64,000 nt of DNA from Bugulina stolonifera (taxonomy: Eukaryota; Bryozoa; Gymnolaemata; Cheilostomatida; Bugulidae). Location: positions 2,625,001 to 2,689,000 of the forward strand of contig OW285188.1 in NCBI GenBank assembly GCA_935421135.1, given 5' to 3'. Shown one piece after another: positions 24,865 to 36,900 of the stretch (within the stretch, counting starts at the first letter, position 1; every line of letters begins with the position of its first letter). The notes under the pieces were generated by a model. It saw nothing but the letters and a program-made list of their open reading frames with translations. It had not been told where the DNA came from and searched no databases. Made by a program: the position numbers and the translations under genes.

Positions 24865-25385
24865 TCATGTCATCATCTGCTGGCTCTTCATGTTAGATGA
24901 CACCTGCAGCTGTTGATGTGACTATGGGAATATACCAGTAAAGAAGTTGTCTTCTCTTTAACAGATCAGATAACTCCAATAGATTGATATTAATTTTTAC
25001 ATGTCGATTAGTCAATCATTGATAGTATGTTTACTCCTGTTAATTTTTAATATTGCACAAGCAGATATACATGTGCATCATGGTGTAAGGGAATGGAAAC
25101 AGAAAACACAATCATATGATTTTACTACCCAGGTTGGTAGTTAGTTCAATCAATTGCTATTGTCTTCGCTCTTCACTGGTGAATATGTGTAGAGCCAACT
25201 AGTCATTAAAGGCTCTTTTTACTATATTTTGTTCACAAATACTCTATGATTACCATTACCTCTTTTTATGCTACTCAAGTTTATGTTATACAATTTACAC
25301 AGTGCAGATATACTTATTGTGCTTGCTAGTCAGTATTGTAATGTTGTATTTCACTGTCTCTCACCATTATTCAATATACTTGCAT

Positions 25386-25391
25386 AATAAA
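25386..25391 (+). promoter_or_regulatory. Poly(A) signal of Hv1
   Basis: AATAAA 522 bp after the Hv1 stop codon; the first canonical signal downstream, giving a 3' UTR of roughly 540 bp. Confidence 0.65.
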
Positions 25392-25574
25392 AAGATGGTG
25401 CATATGATTAAAATTGTGTATTATATTGAGACTGGGACCTTCATGTAGATGACCGTCGAGTGAGATGTCAGTCTCGATCTGATAGAGCTTGGTTCCCTGC
25501 AGAACACTGGACTAAGACCATTTAAGTGAGAAAGGTGAGAAATATTGAGGCTATAATATGACTGCAGTAACAAA

Positions 25575-25596
25575 CAGATGGGTAGCTACCCATCTG
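25575..25596. repeat. Perfect 22-bp palindrome
   Basis: CAGATGGGTAG followed at once by CTACCCATCTG. It lies just upstream of a CAGTGCTTTTTTG transposon terminus (about 25629). Function unknown. Confidence 0.8.
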
Positions 25597-25863
25597 CTGC
25601 AAGAGTGCAAACTAGTAAGACCTGAAAGCAGTGCTTTTTTGTAAGATCAGTTGAGGGATCCCTAAAAATTTCAGTTTCCTCCCTGCTCCCACCTTCATAC
25701 ATGCGACATAGCACTCCTATTGCATTCGATTGATATTATTATAGAACTCGTGGGCAAATTTTGTGCGGAATATATAGCAAGGTGGCCATACTATGAGGGA
25801 TACTTTGTGTGTAGTTGGCTCAGAGCATATCTACTGTTCATTGGCGAAGCTACTTTTTTCAAG

Positions 25864-25962
25864 GCTGCTGAGCTGGTGTAGCGGTAGTATGTCCCGCTCA
25901 CTGTGCTAGGCGATTAGATGCCCGTAGAGGCACCGGGTTCAATCCTGGTGAGGAACTAGTGT
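25864..25962 (+). repeat. tRNA-derived SINE head (Pol III A and B boxes)
   Basis: TGGTGTAGCGG fits the A-box consensus and GGTTCAATCC the B box; ACCGG GTTCAAT CCTGGT forms a sound T arm. The distance between the boxes is longer than in a standard tRNA and I cannot fold a proper anticodon or acceptor stem. A tRNA-derived SINE head or a tRNA pseudogene is more likely than a functional tRNA. Confidence 0.4.
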
Positions 25963-26469
25963 TTTCATGTATGTCAAACAAGTCTCTGGTTGCTCAATAA
26001 ACAACTTCCTTGTACACAAAGTGTCCTATACATTAATGTCATATAAGTGATTAGAGTTATTTTGCTAAGATTTCCCAGGCGATAGGAAATTGTTCACCCT
26101 TGTTGTACTGGACTTCCGTCTCTCGTTTGGCATTTGGTATTTTCGTCGATTGCACTGTGCCTTCCTTTTCTCCACCATGTTATAACATACATGTAACATA
26201 GGGTCTGGGCACAAATAATTCCAGTGGATGACCAACTGTATAAATGAACAAGTTAGAGGCTATGGTGTATATAAGAAGAAAGGCTATTGAAAGAGTTCCG
26301 CACAGCTTTTATAGTTCTCAGGTTAGTGGCCACCCATCTGATGCTGGATATTGTGCCAATCTCAATAATCTTCTCATTCAAACTAGATGCCACACCTCGC
26401 AGCTCTTTTTGGTTATTTTGCTGACGTTGAGATGTTATATTGTAAAGTTCTTGCGTACACTTGTACTGT
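25963..26469. other. Intergenic DNA, no gene seen
   Basis: No supported gene or element termini. Confidence 0.4.
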
Positions 26470-26760
26470 AGCCATGTGGGAAGGACCGAGAGTGGTCTAT
26501 CGGCCCTCTACTTTTCATACATTAAGTGATAGATAAGCTACTTGCTGCTTATTATTATGACCCGTAGGTCCAAGTGTTCCTTCTTGTGTTGATAACCTCA
26601 TGTGTACGGCCCTATGCTAGTTACTCTGGCTTTCGGCTCCGTCAGGAACCTAGGCAACTGGTTAAAAGTACCACAAAGTATGTGGAAGTGTCTTTATTAC
26701 AGTCTAAGGAACAACTGACTACTGCAGCAAAATGCACTAATTTATATAGTAAACTCACTT
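26470..26760 (-). mobile_element. LTR-like unit D (solo LTR?)
   Basis: On the minus strand: ACTATATAAATTAG (TATA at about 26743-26750), GTGCATTTTGCTGC, TCAGTTGTTCC, then TAATAAAGACACTTCC (signal at 26693-26698), followed by a CGGAGCC-containing stretch. It has the same order and spacing as units A-C. Limits are approximate, and the CTTCCGG-rich upstream block seen in A-C is missing, possibly because the region upstream of the TATA box was replaced by the poly-G tract and another repeat. Confidence 0.45.
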
Positions 26761-26787
26761 TTGGTGGGGGAGCTACCAGGGGTTTTT

Positions 26788-26803
26788 GGGGGGGGGGGGG
26801 GGG
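26788..26803 (+). repeat. Poly-G tract (16 G)
   Basis: Sixteen consecutive G residues preceded by GGGGTTTTT, at the junction between LTR-like unit D and the CAGTGC repeat. Prone to length errors in sequencing and able in principle to form G-quadruplexes. Confidence 0.85.
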
Positions 26804-26924
26804 AATGCTCAAATAAATGTTGTTAAAAACCATAATAATAATCATATTAGCTCAGGGAAAAATACAGTAAATGTGTTTGTTGTAAAATTGCTGTCAACCG
26901 ATCCTTATAACACACAAAGTCTGA

Positions 26925-27360
26925 CAAAGTGGTGGGAATGACGACTAGGACATAACTGTTGGCACCAGAGGGGCGAGGTACAGCGGTATGTCCTATGTAG
27001 CAAGTCGGGCAATGGTAAAGCTATGTAATTATATATATTATTCATAAATACATTGGGTTGGCCCTTTAAAGCACATTCAGTCTAGTAATACATGCAAGCT
27101 TAGCTATTCTCCTTAGCTCTCTGCTTACTACAAAATATATGTACATGTTACATGTACATGTATATAGTCTGGAATCATGAGTCAACATTGGGGTTCTCCA
27201 TAGCATATTGATATACATGTTCCAGGTAACATGTACATTCCTAATAGGATGCATCATGCATGATGCCTGGCGATGGCTGCGGCTACTTTTTAAACTGAAA
27301 GGTGGCAATTTGTTGAGGGGTCTCCCGGAGCTCAGAGATACCCTGCAAAAAAAGCACTGC
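26925..27360 (-). mobile_element. CAGTGC-ended repeat, copy 2 (inverted)
   Basis: Reverse complement of most of 3621-4195, ending at the right in GCAAAAAAAGCACTG (about 27346-27360), the mirror of the CAGTGCTTTTTTTG start of copy 1. The GGCCCTTTAAAGCACATTC, CATGATTCC and GGCAATTTGTTGAGGGG blocks are shared. The other end is not recognisable, so like copy 1 it has one clear terminus. Confidence 0.6.
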
Positions 27361-27457
27361 CTGAAAGGGTTTGATCACATAATACAGATGAGCAGCATAG
27401 GTTCTACTGATCAGAACACACACCAAGACCAACTATACTAGATGCAACGTGTAGTAG

Positions 27458-27787
27458 CATACTTGCCAAGTGTCCAGATTTTGTCAGGACACCCCCTGGT
27501 TTTTGTGTCTGTCCCTACTAATTTTTCAGCTGTCCTAATTTTTTGTCTATGGTGAAAGTGCTACCAACCCTCATAAACACAAGATGCAACCTAAAATAAG
27601 TCATTTTCATAGAAGAAAACATTTTAAAAGCCACTAAATAGCACTAAAATAGATAACTTAATACTTTTTAGAGATAACTTTTATTCCAATAATATGCACC
27701 TGAACTATGTCCAGGGATTCTGGTACTTGTCCAGGGATTTTGAGGAGACAAGTCCAGATTTTTTACTCTCTCTCCTTGGCAAGTATG
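27458..27787 (+). mobile_element. CATACTTGCCAAG MITE, copy 2
   Basis: 330 bp with termini CATACTTGCCAAG and CTTGGCAAGTATG, flanked by TGTAGTAG (27450-27457) and TGTAGAAG (27788-27795), an 8-bp target duplication with one mismatch. Inner parts are inverted too (GTCCAGATTTTGTC on the left, CAAGTCCAGATTTTTT on the right strand). Full-length relative of 9809-10135. Non-coding. Confidence 0.88.
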
Positions 27788-27795
27788 TGTAGAAG

Positions 27796-28596
27796 TATTT
27801 ATTTGCTGATTCCAGTATGCAACTTGGACAGTCAGAGATGTGTGCAGTAAAATACTGTGTCATCTTGGCCTGAAATGGGAATTGTGCTCTCTCGCGTAAG
27901 ATTTGCCAAACATCGCTTTTATGCACTGTATAGATGCGCGTTATAATGTGTCATTTTTTATTTCTAATATAAGCAACAGAAAAATTAGTAGAACGTCAAA
28001 AGTTTAATATATAGATGAATTCAACAAACAAAAATGTTGATAAGTTGCCATCAGAGCGTCACAATCGATTTATATATGTGCAACTATTACGCGCAGCGAT
28101 ATGTCCGACCATATCTCATCGAAAATTACATACAACTCGCCAACTCTAGGCGTCGGCGCGCGAATAACAGGCTAAGCGTCCATGTGGCTGGCCAGTGGCA
28201 ACAGAGCAATCAGCTGAGCGTTTGTTGTCTGCCATTTCAACGTTTGCACTACAACCGCTAGCACTAATATTTTCTCTCCTAGATTCTGCTTTTGTGCAGA
28301 CTTGTATTTTCAGCTCACAACATAAATGTCTACTGTGGACTTGGTAAGTACATTGGCAAATGTCTTCTGTAAGTAGCAAAAGTCATGGGAAAGGATAGGA
28401 TAGCCGTTTCGTAGGTCTAGTCTAAGTCTAGTCATTGTCAATAGATTATAGAATAGTTTTAGTTTAGTAGTTATACAATACTTATAGAATAGGCAAGTAA
28501 ACAGTCGTACATAACGTTTAAATTTACATTATAGTCACGTAGGCTAGATGATGGGATTGGGCTGGTCTGGGTAAATAATATTTATATCATAAAAAA
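27796..28596. other. Intergenic DNA, no gene seen
   Basis: No exon with similarity support. A short CG-richer stretch (about 28080-28260) contains GGCGTCGGCGCGCG; it could be a promoter-like island, but nothing downstream on either strand confirms this. Confidence 0.35.
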
Positions 28597-29009
28597 AATT
28601 AATCATAAATTTTTTTCAATTTCAGACAGATGATTGATCATCATTATCATAACATTTTATGATTTCTACTAGTATAAGTATAGTATAATAATTATTTATA
28701 TAACATACATAATAATAATTAATATTTTACTACAATAATTAAATGCTCATGTGGGATTATGATTTATAATGTGATACAGGACCTACATATAAATATACTA
28801 AAGTTACTTTAGTATATTTATATGTAGACCCTGTAGGCCTATCACATTATTTTTATAAATCGTAATTCCACAGGAGTATTTAATTGTTGTAGTAAAGTAT
28901 TAATTATTATTATGTATATTATATAAATAATTATACTATACTTATACTAGTAGAGATCATAAAAAATGTTATGATCGATCATCTGTCTGAAATAAATTTA
29001 TGATTAATT
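28597..29009. repeat. 413-bp near-perfect palindrome
   Basis: AATTAATCATAAAT at 28597 is mirrored by ATTTATGATTAATT at 28996-29009. The two ~200-bp arms pair almost throughout (for example ACATACATAATAATAATTAA with TTAATTATTATTATGTATAT) and meet at ACTAAAGTTACTTTAGT near 28800. The arms differ by scattered substitutions and a few short indels. It is A/T-rich and non-coding, and begins ~840 bp before the PRL phosphatase start. A foldback MITE is the best reading; flanking A/T prevents a firm target duplication. Confidence 0.92.
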
Positions 29010-29473
29010 ATTTGATAATGTACATACTAATGTAAGTTTATTATTGTAATAGAAATATTTAAAAACTTGGAGCAGGTCAGCTGGGATCACTTGCCCAATA
29101 ATTTATCTTTGTTTCTTTTTTAGGAATTAGACTGCCTTTGCTCTTCAGCATATGCATCCATCAGAGGATTTGGTAGCAGCGACTACTGCATAGCACAACA
29201 CGGCTGCTGCTGCTGCTGCTAGCACCCTTTCGTAATCTTAACTCTGTTAGCTCCCAAGTTGCCTGTTTTTGTTAGAATTCTAGTGATCTAATATACCTTC
29301 CACAAATGGGTTAATTAGACATCGATATATAATTTTGTGCAATAATTGTTTACACATCCGTTCATCTTCCAAAACGAAAACGTCGAGCCGAGCTGGTGTT
29401 TAATGCTTGGTGGTGGTAATTACCAATTGTACCAATGTTTGACAAAAAATTAAGCACGAAGAAGGCATCCATC
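29010..29473. other. Upstream region of PRL phosphatase
   Basis: Contains TTTGTTTCTTTTTTAG (ending about 29123), a good acceptor, so a leader exon may start near 29124. A CTGCTG run lies at about 29203-29221. An in-frame ATG at 29435 lies upstream of the chosen start; an in-frame stop precedes it at 29417. Confidence 0.4.
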
Positions 29474-32400
29474 ATGTCAACAACTGCGCCTCGCCTCACA
29501 GTCAATGGCAGCGCTGGTGGAGTGTCTGAGATAAATTTTAAGCAAATGAAGTTCCTCATAACTGACAGACCTACAGAAGCCACACTTGATAGATTCATTG
29601 AGGTAGGCAGTTGACACTGGCAGACAGACACATTGTCTCAAATGTAGTTATGTGTATGAACGAAGTTCAAAACTGTCTTACTAATAGTAAGAAAGTTGCA
29701 ATTGTCAGATAAAATAGTATTATAGTGCTACCAGTTTATCTGATGATTGTTAACTTTCTTAAATTTGCACGAACTATTATGTGATAAAATGGTTTGTAAT
29801 AACATAGTTTCTTTAGCTCTGCAGCTCCTTTTATCCAACACCCATGCCATTGCTGAAACTACTATCATAATAATATTGTATTACATTCAATTAGCTGTTA
29901 GAATTTGTTTGATTCGGGTGTATACATACTTTTCTGTGGTAGCTAGGCTGGTGATGCTCGTATGCAAAGTAGAACATTGTTGAGTGTTAATCACTGTCTA
30001 ACAACTGATCATGAAATATTTAGGAACTGAACAAGAATAAAGTAAAAGAAGTGGTACGGGTCTGTAATCCAACTTATGATGCCCACAGACTGGAGGATAT
30101 CGGCATCCAGGTCATTGTAAGTACTACATGTGCAACGTATACTAGGTACAAGTGGTATGTTGTATTGATGGTATACAACTGCAAACTAGATCCTAAAATG
30201 TGTATGATGACTGTACATTGATTTTGCCTGATGACAAACAGGACATGAGTTCTGCTCTATTTACTACATTATTTGTTATAGCTGAGGTGATGTTTACTGT
30301 TCACATCACCAGACAGGCAGTCTATTAGACACAGCTGTGCTATAGTTGATTGTCCTACTTTGCATCATACGATGTAGAGTTATAATACAAACAGGCAACG
30401 TGTTTTGATTGCTCAATCTATTTACTAGCTACTATATTCATAATACTGCCGCAGTGCCTGCCAGTAGACATTTCATCATGGCGTGATACTGGCAAATGAA
30501 TCATCAACCAACAGCTAGTTTCTCAAAATAAACATGCAATGCCTAGCTGCGTACATCCTAGTACTAACATACTTGTCTACAAACCTTGTAGTGTACTCTA
30601 ACTACAGTACTTGCCCTCTCAGTAGGTTATATACACTGTATACTACCACCAACCACCCACAGAGCTCTGTTTGTTACAGGATTGGTCATATGCAGATGGC
30701 CAAGGTCCACCTGTAGAAGTCCTCAACAAGTGGTTGGACTTGGTTAAAGCCAGGTTCCAGCAGGGTCCGGATAGCTGTATTGCCGTGCACTGTGTGGCAG
30801 GGTTGGGCAGGTGTGTGCTCTACTAATTACTAGTTATAGTTACATGATGTACAATATACTATGTTATTAGACATGCTGTGCTATATGCCAGCTCCTCTAC
30901 ATGCCTTGATGTCATGTGACAGACACAGTAGAGTCGCTCCTGTCAGCCTGTCTGTCAAACAGTAGTCACTACACAACTGTGCACCTATAGACTTTATAAT
31001 AATATAATGGTATGTCATCATTCAATGTCACACAGCTGATTAGCATTGGATTAACTTGTCAACATGTATTGTGTCATTACTTATTAGGACATGGGTGTCC
31101 ACTCTGGTCCAGCCCTACACAATGACCATATTGATATGTCATGTAGATGGTTATGCCCTCTGCCCATATGTCATCTTACTATGTCCTATGTCATCTTGCT
31201 CTGGGTTGAACCCTCAAGTGAAGGCAATCTCCTACCAGCTACTCACCAGCACTTGTCCAGTGTAGTCAATCATACTCTGTACTGTTTGCTATGTTACTAA
31301 TATACCAGTAAATGCAATGTATTAGTGTCTGTACATAACTGTATATTGTGTGGTATTGCAGGGCCCCTGTGCTTGTGGCTATTGCTCTCATGGAACTAGG
31401 TATGAAGTATGAAGATGCTGTTGAGCTGATAAGAACGTGAGTACACTAGACCACCCTCCATGTACACTGCCTCCATGTAACATACCAAACTATGAGTGCG
31501 CTGGGTTTAGGAAGTTGTTAACTTTAGGGAGAATTTACTCACCCCCTGAATGTACATGAATTGCACACACACATTATGCATTTCTCCTACATACATTGAT
31601 GAAGGAGAATAACTTTCATGGGTTGGTGATTTGATTCTCTATTGTTCATTGGCAGCTGAAAGTTGTACCCAAGTACTGATACCACATCCTCTATAGGCTA
31701 TTATACTGCAGTATGTAATGTTATGTAACCCATTGAAAGCAACTGAATATTGCTGAGGTGAGGTATTTAGTTGGTTGGTAACCATGCTTTGTTCCAAGTC
31801 ATGGTATCTGAGTGCATTCCAGTAACTGTAAGGATTTGTAAAATCCCAAGGCCTTACAATGCATAGCTGTATTGTTACATCATCAATGGGCTCCTAGCAT
31901 TGAATATGCCAACTGGTTGTGACAGCGCCAGTCTACAGGCAGTACTACTACTGGCTACATACCCAGTACTAATAAACTTGGCTGTGTTATGTATGGGTGG
32001 GCTGACTTGAATACACTGGATGTAAGAACTTGCTATACCTCATGAATCTATGTATATAATTACATATATTATAATCATATTGCTCTTCTCATCTCATATG
32101 CACCAGTACTTTTAAAGTGGTGGTCTTCATACAACTTGTGCTCAAACCCCCAAGTTATTTTGATCTGTTGCCTAGAAACAGCAACTCTCGACAGGGCTGA
32201 AATGTAAATGTAACATGGTACCATAGGTACCACAATTCCCAGCCCTGTTTGCATGTATGTTAGGTAGATAAGCTCATATTGTATGTACAGGCTCTGTCCT
32301 CACCCTGACATGATCACAGTACTTTGGGAGGAGTTCAACTCCAGTCATATGGTAATCCCATTTATTCCAGGTTATCCTCCTTTTGGAATTTACATTCCTA

Positions 32401-32754
32401 ATACTTTTACAAGATTGGTAATTCCATGAGTATGTATTGTGTGTGCACACCATTGCATTGCAATAGCTAATAATATAATTACAATTATTCATCATCTCTC
32501 CATACTTTGCTTATCTCAGCATGCTGACTGACTGAATAGTACATTGATTGGTGTGTTTATCCATCATAGTAACAATGTTTACCTACTACACTGTTAACCA
32601 TGCAGTGGCTTCTTATGGTTACAGAAAGAGAAGAGGAGCCATTAACCAGAAACAGCAGGACTTCCTAGAGCGCTACAGAGCCAAGGCAAGACTGAGTAGT
32701 AGTGCTAAGCAGAAGGACCCCAAGATAAAGGAGACAGTCTGCTCCATACAATAA
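29474..32754 (+). CDS. PTP4A-like: PRL-type prenylated tyrosine phosphatase
   Basis: A small phosphatase of the PRL family, membrane-anchored by prenylation. Five coding exons, 29474-29602, 30024-30116, 30680-30810, 31362-31436 and 32625-32754, all with GT-AG borders and matching phases, give 185 aa (human PRLs are about 170). FKQMKFLITDRPTEATLDRF (about 22-41) matches the family N-terminus. The P-loop HCVAGLGR carries catalytic Cys112 and Arg118, with Ala following as in PRLs. Cys57 (VVRVCNPTYD) fits the family's regulatory disulfide cysteine. The acid loop reads DWSYADGQG: the general-acid Asp80 is kept but the preceding residues differ from WPFDDG. The protein ends in CSIQ, a CAAX box, though the preceding stretch is less basic than usual. 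An in-frame ATG 39 bases upstream (29435) could add 13 residues; the later start fits the family length better. Confidence 0.96.
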
Positions 32755-33741
32755 CTACTCAGCCTCCCCTAATATAAGAAATCTCTTACCATTGATATCT
32801 GGCAGGTGTTTGAATATAACATCTAGTCATTCTCTGTATTGGTTAGCCACTACTATGTTATTTTATTAACAGCTTCTACTGCCTATCTACTCACTACACT
32901 ACTCTACCTATGGCAGTCAAGAGTGAGTAAGTAACTTAGTAGCTTACTCTTGTCTACTTGAGGTAGTAGGTACTGTAGCTACTAAGATACATCTATGGTA
33001 TTGTGTTACAGAACTCTGGCTCTTTACTCTTCAACCTTATTAGTTATATCAGCTATATTTCTAACTCCACACTTTACCCAGAGGTGCTAGCTAATGTTAT
33101 ACTATACTATTCTACCACCATAATGATACAGTGATCTACTTTTGAACTTATACTGAATACAATTAGATGAATATCATAATTTTACATGGAATGAATATCC
33201 CATCTTATACAGTGAACAGCATATAGTCGTTAGTATTACTAGTTACCATGTTGTTACTTTTTCATCCATCCATCCATTGGTATGGCAGCTGGTGGGCAGT
33301 TGGTAGCTTCACAAACCTTATACATGCTGACCCCACCAGCTCGGCTCACTTCCCCAATATAATAAGATAATTGAATGTGTGTTACATACAGATGAACAGA
33401 ATTATCTAGGACATCATGTACATCGCCATGCTGTCACTAAATACACTGTAGTAGGGTCTAGGTACCATAGCCAATACACATCTTAAAATTATATGGAGGC
33501 GGCCATCTTTTCTCATTTGTTTTCGTAGGCTGTCTTCCATTTTACTAATAATATTTAGGGATAATTTTTGCAGGTATTTAGTTCATTTGTTTTGCTGATA
33601 ATTATTTGATGATATCAACCCCTAGCATTGTGATATTTTTAAGTGGGGCATTTGTGTTATGATTTATAAATGATAGAATGATAGTTTCCCTCTACTGATA
33701 CTTTTAACAACTTATCTTTGATATAGCAAGCTAAATGTAAG

Positions 33742-33747
33742 AATAAA
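33742..33747 (+). promoter_or_regulatory. Poly(A) signal of PRL phosphatase
   Basis: AATAAA about 990 bp after the stop at 32754; I found no earlier canonical signal on this strand. It would end the transcript near 33765, just short of the opposing gene's 3' end. Confidence 0.55.
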
Positions 33748-33821
33748 ACCTCCACTATATCTGAACAAACTGGATGTTTTGCTAAAGAAGGCATTCATTA
33801 AACAATTAGCTAAAACAACTG

Positions 33822-33827
33822 TTTATT
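33822..33827 (-). promoter_or_regulatory. Poly(A) signal of the long minus-strand gene
   Basis: AATAAA on the minus strand about 160 bp past the stop at 33984-33986, supporting 33984-34169 as the terminal coding exon. It lies 75 bp from the opposing signal at 33742-33747. Confidence 0.65.
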
Positions 33828-33983
33828 CATCAATTCTAAGAAAATGAACATTAGGTTGCCTAACGTGTAACAACCATAACTAAATTCCCTAGCTCTATTT
33901 GAATACTGTAGTACTAATCCATGCATATAGAATCCTTGAGTTGTGGAGGTGATCAGCCTCGCTCTGAAACACAGTACTGGGCA

Positions 33984-36900
33984 TCAGTTCAGTTTGCTGC
34001 TGTTACTAGGTACATACGTACAGTTCTTTCCTTTACCAGCAGTATGCAGCTTCTCCAGTTCATTCTCTATATCTGCAAGGTGATCCAGCACACTAGTGCA
34101 TCTGATAACAGGGTCTCCAGTGTTGGCACTTGCACAGTTATCACATTTCACTTTATCTAACAAAGTCACCTAAAACAATAGGAATATGAGTAGACATGAG
34201 AGCAGCTATGATCACTGTGGGTATAATTATTCATGGACAGGGTTGTAACAAGGGGGGGCATTTGCCATCCCAGAAATCTTTTTAAACTCAAATATTTCTT
34301 GTGCAAACTTGATATTGAGCTTTTTACACATTGATCACAAAGTAATCGTTACTGTTATAGTGTGACAGGCAATGTAAGCCATCTGTGATCCAGAATATTT
34401 TATTAAATTTAAACCACTACTGTCTCACCATCCAATATTTGCAAGGAATATTGTTCATCTTATTTCATGAAGATTGATGTGTTGTTTGTCTTTGTAAACC
34501 TAATGGCAGTCAAGATAAACTCATTTGAATATTGGCTATTATGACCTCCATTCAGCATTGAGACCTGTTAAGTTCCTATGGCTATGCCTGTGCTAAGTCT
34601 AAACTTGTAACTTATGTACATAGGTAAGCTACTAACATCAAATAGCCCAGTAATCTTATTGAGCCAACACTAACTGTCATTCTATAAATAACTCTTGTGC
34701 ACAGTGATGAATAAGTAAGTTAGAGTCATGCCCACAAAAAACAATGCAATGCATTGCAAGTCCTATGGCTATCTCTGTAGCACAGTTTTATATTAACTGC
34801 TTGAGAGCTTCCAAAATTCCCAGCATAGGCTGATTGAAGGTGAAATCAGCCAATATTAAAATAGGGTTTTCTTGGCAGCTGCTAGGTTACCAAAGACAAA
34901 CAACACATCAATCTTACTGAAAAAGGATGAACAAGATTATTTGAAAATATTGAATGGTGCGACAGTAGTGGTTTAATATAAATGATTTTTAGTATTAGCC
35001 TGGGCAGCAGCCTTGCTATTCTGGCCAAGGATTCTGCCCCTCAGCTGAAAATAGTTGTTACAGCACTGTCCATGGAATATGTAATCTGCACTGACCCCTA
35101 GCGCTGACTAAATCACAATAAACATTAGTACAGCAATGTTGGAAACTTCCAAGACAACTTCCAGTCAAAGAAACAAATTAGTATCCATGGGATGCCCCAT
35201 TACCAATGTACTGCACCTAACTGGAACTACCTCCACCTTTTTTTCAGCAGGGCAGAAGTCCTGTATTTTATTATGTGTATGTATGTTAGACATATAAAAC
35301 TACTCTATATTGTTATTATTGGTTATTGATGAATAAGATTGTGTGATGGTGAAACATGCCACATTATGGCACCATGGAGTGCAATCCATCTCCTGTTTCA
35401 ACTAGTGGCAACGCATCCAGAGGGAGAGGAATGCCTACCTGCTCAAATGTAAGGTGTGATAACATAGCCTGTTTCTGAAGTAAGACTCTCTTTGGTAGGG
35501 TGCATCTCCGACCACACCTATCAATGTGATAAGAGTAAGGTATTCAGACTAACACATCGGGAGTAACAGGATAGATAGTCAGATAGTCATGCTATAGGAA
35601 ACATCAAATACTTCTAGATTATAATGTCACAAGTTGTAGTATTTTTATTATAATTGCGTCATATTCCAAACCTTCCTATACTCCAGGTGTCCCAACCTTT
35701 TTTTGCCTAGTCACCCTTTGGCAGTCATGTGACAGACAATGTACCCTTTTGTAAAACTGTGTTTAATCAAGGATATACAGTACACTGTAGATGGTTAAAT
35801 TTGATAATATTACATATATTATGCAGCATAGTGTGGAATTTTTGTTTTTTAAATTATAGCTACCAATACAATTTTCATAGATTACAATGTTTTATGTCTT
35901 TCTCACTGGTTTAGCTTAACTCCAACAAGCTTATGCATTGGAGACTGAGTGTCAATAGCTTGATAGTCTGTAACTGAAAATCACTGTCAAAAATGTACTA
36001 ATGTACATGCAATTTGATGATTTGTATTGCACCCCCTAAATTTCTGAAATGTACCCCAGGTTGGGAACCCTTGCTATACTCGATGGAGAAGAGGACAATT
36101 TATAGGACTATACCAAGTGCCAGTTGGTTGAACATATGGGGTGGACACTCTTGTTATTGGCAAATATTTCAAATAGTGAGACTGGAATAGCTGCTATGGT
36201 ATGCCTCTACTGCATACCAGAAGATAAAATGTAGCCTGTGGGTGGGTGTTAAGTGTTGAAACTTGAGATAAATCTCTATAGCAAACAATGGAATAGAGGG
36301 GCCTACTCTATCCCTATCATAGTGCTGTAATCTTCCCCTCCAGCTGCTGGAATGCAAATGTAGCTACTCTAAAACAGCTCTTAATGTTGGAGTGAATCTG
36401 CCATGTTTACTACATTGCAACATATTTTGCCTAAAAAGTGACATAAATTAGCCAGGAGCATAATCACAGTACCAAGTAGATATAGCAGATAGTAGATAGC
36501 TGCCAAGAGAGATAATTATACATGCATATACATGTATGTAGATGTGGGTAAAGCTGTAATAATCTCAAACATAAATAGTATAGAGTTATGCAATCAGACA
36601 CTATAAAACAATTCTGGCAAATGTCCAACTTCACCACACCTTGTACATGTAAATGAAATTGCTGTGTAATCTAGATATAAGATGTTTAGGCTGGTGGGCA
36701 GGTAGATGTATTGCTATTGATTATACTATGTACTATATACCTTGTGTAATAGGATTGTATATACTGTAATTATAAACTAGAATTCCTGGTAGTAGTGAAC
36801 TCATGTGATAGCTTGCAGTAATTATTAATAGCAGCATCTCATTTTCTAGAATAACCAAATATTACAATTATTATTGTTTATCGATAGGCAACTCTCCTGT

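Noticed and set aside
32187..32246. Mini hAT between CAGGGCTG and CAGCCCTG
   Set aside because: The ends are inverted, but the flanks (CTCTCGA and TTTGCAT) show no target duplication and the unit is only ~60 bp.
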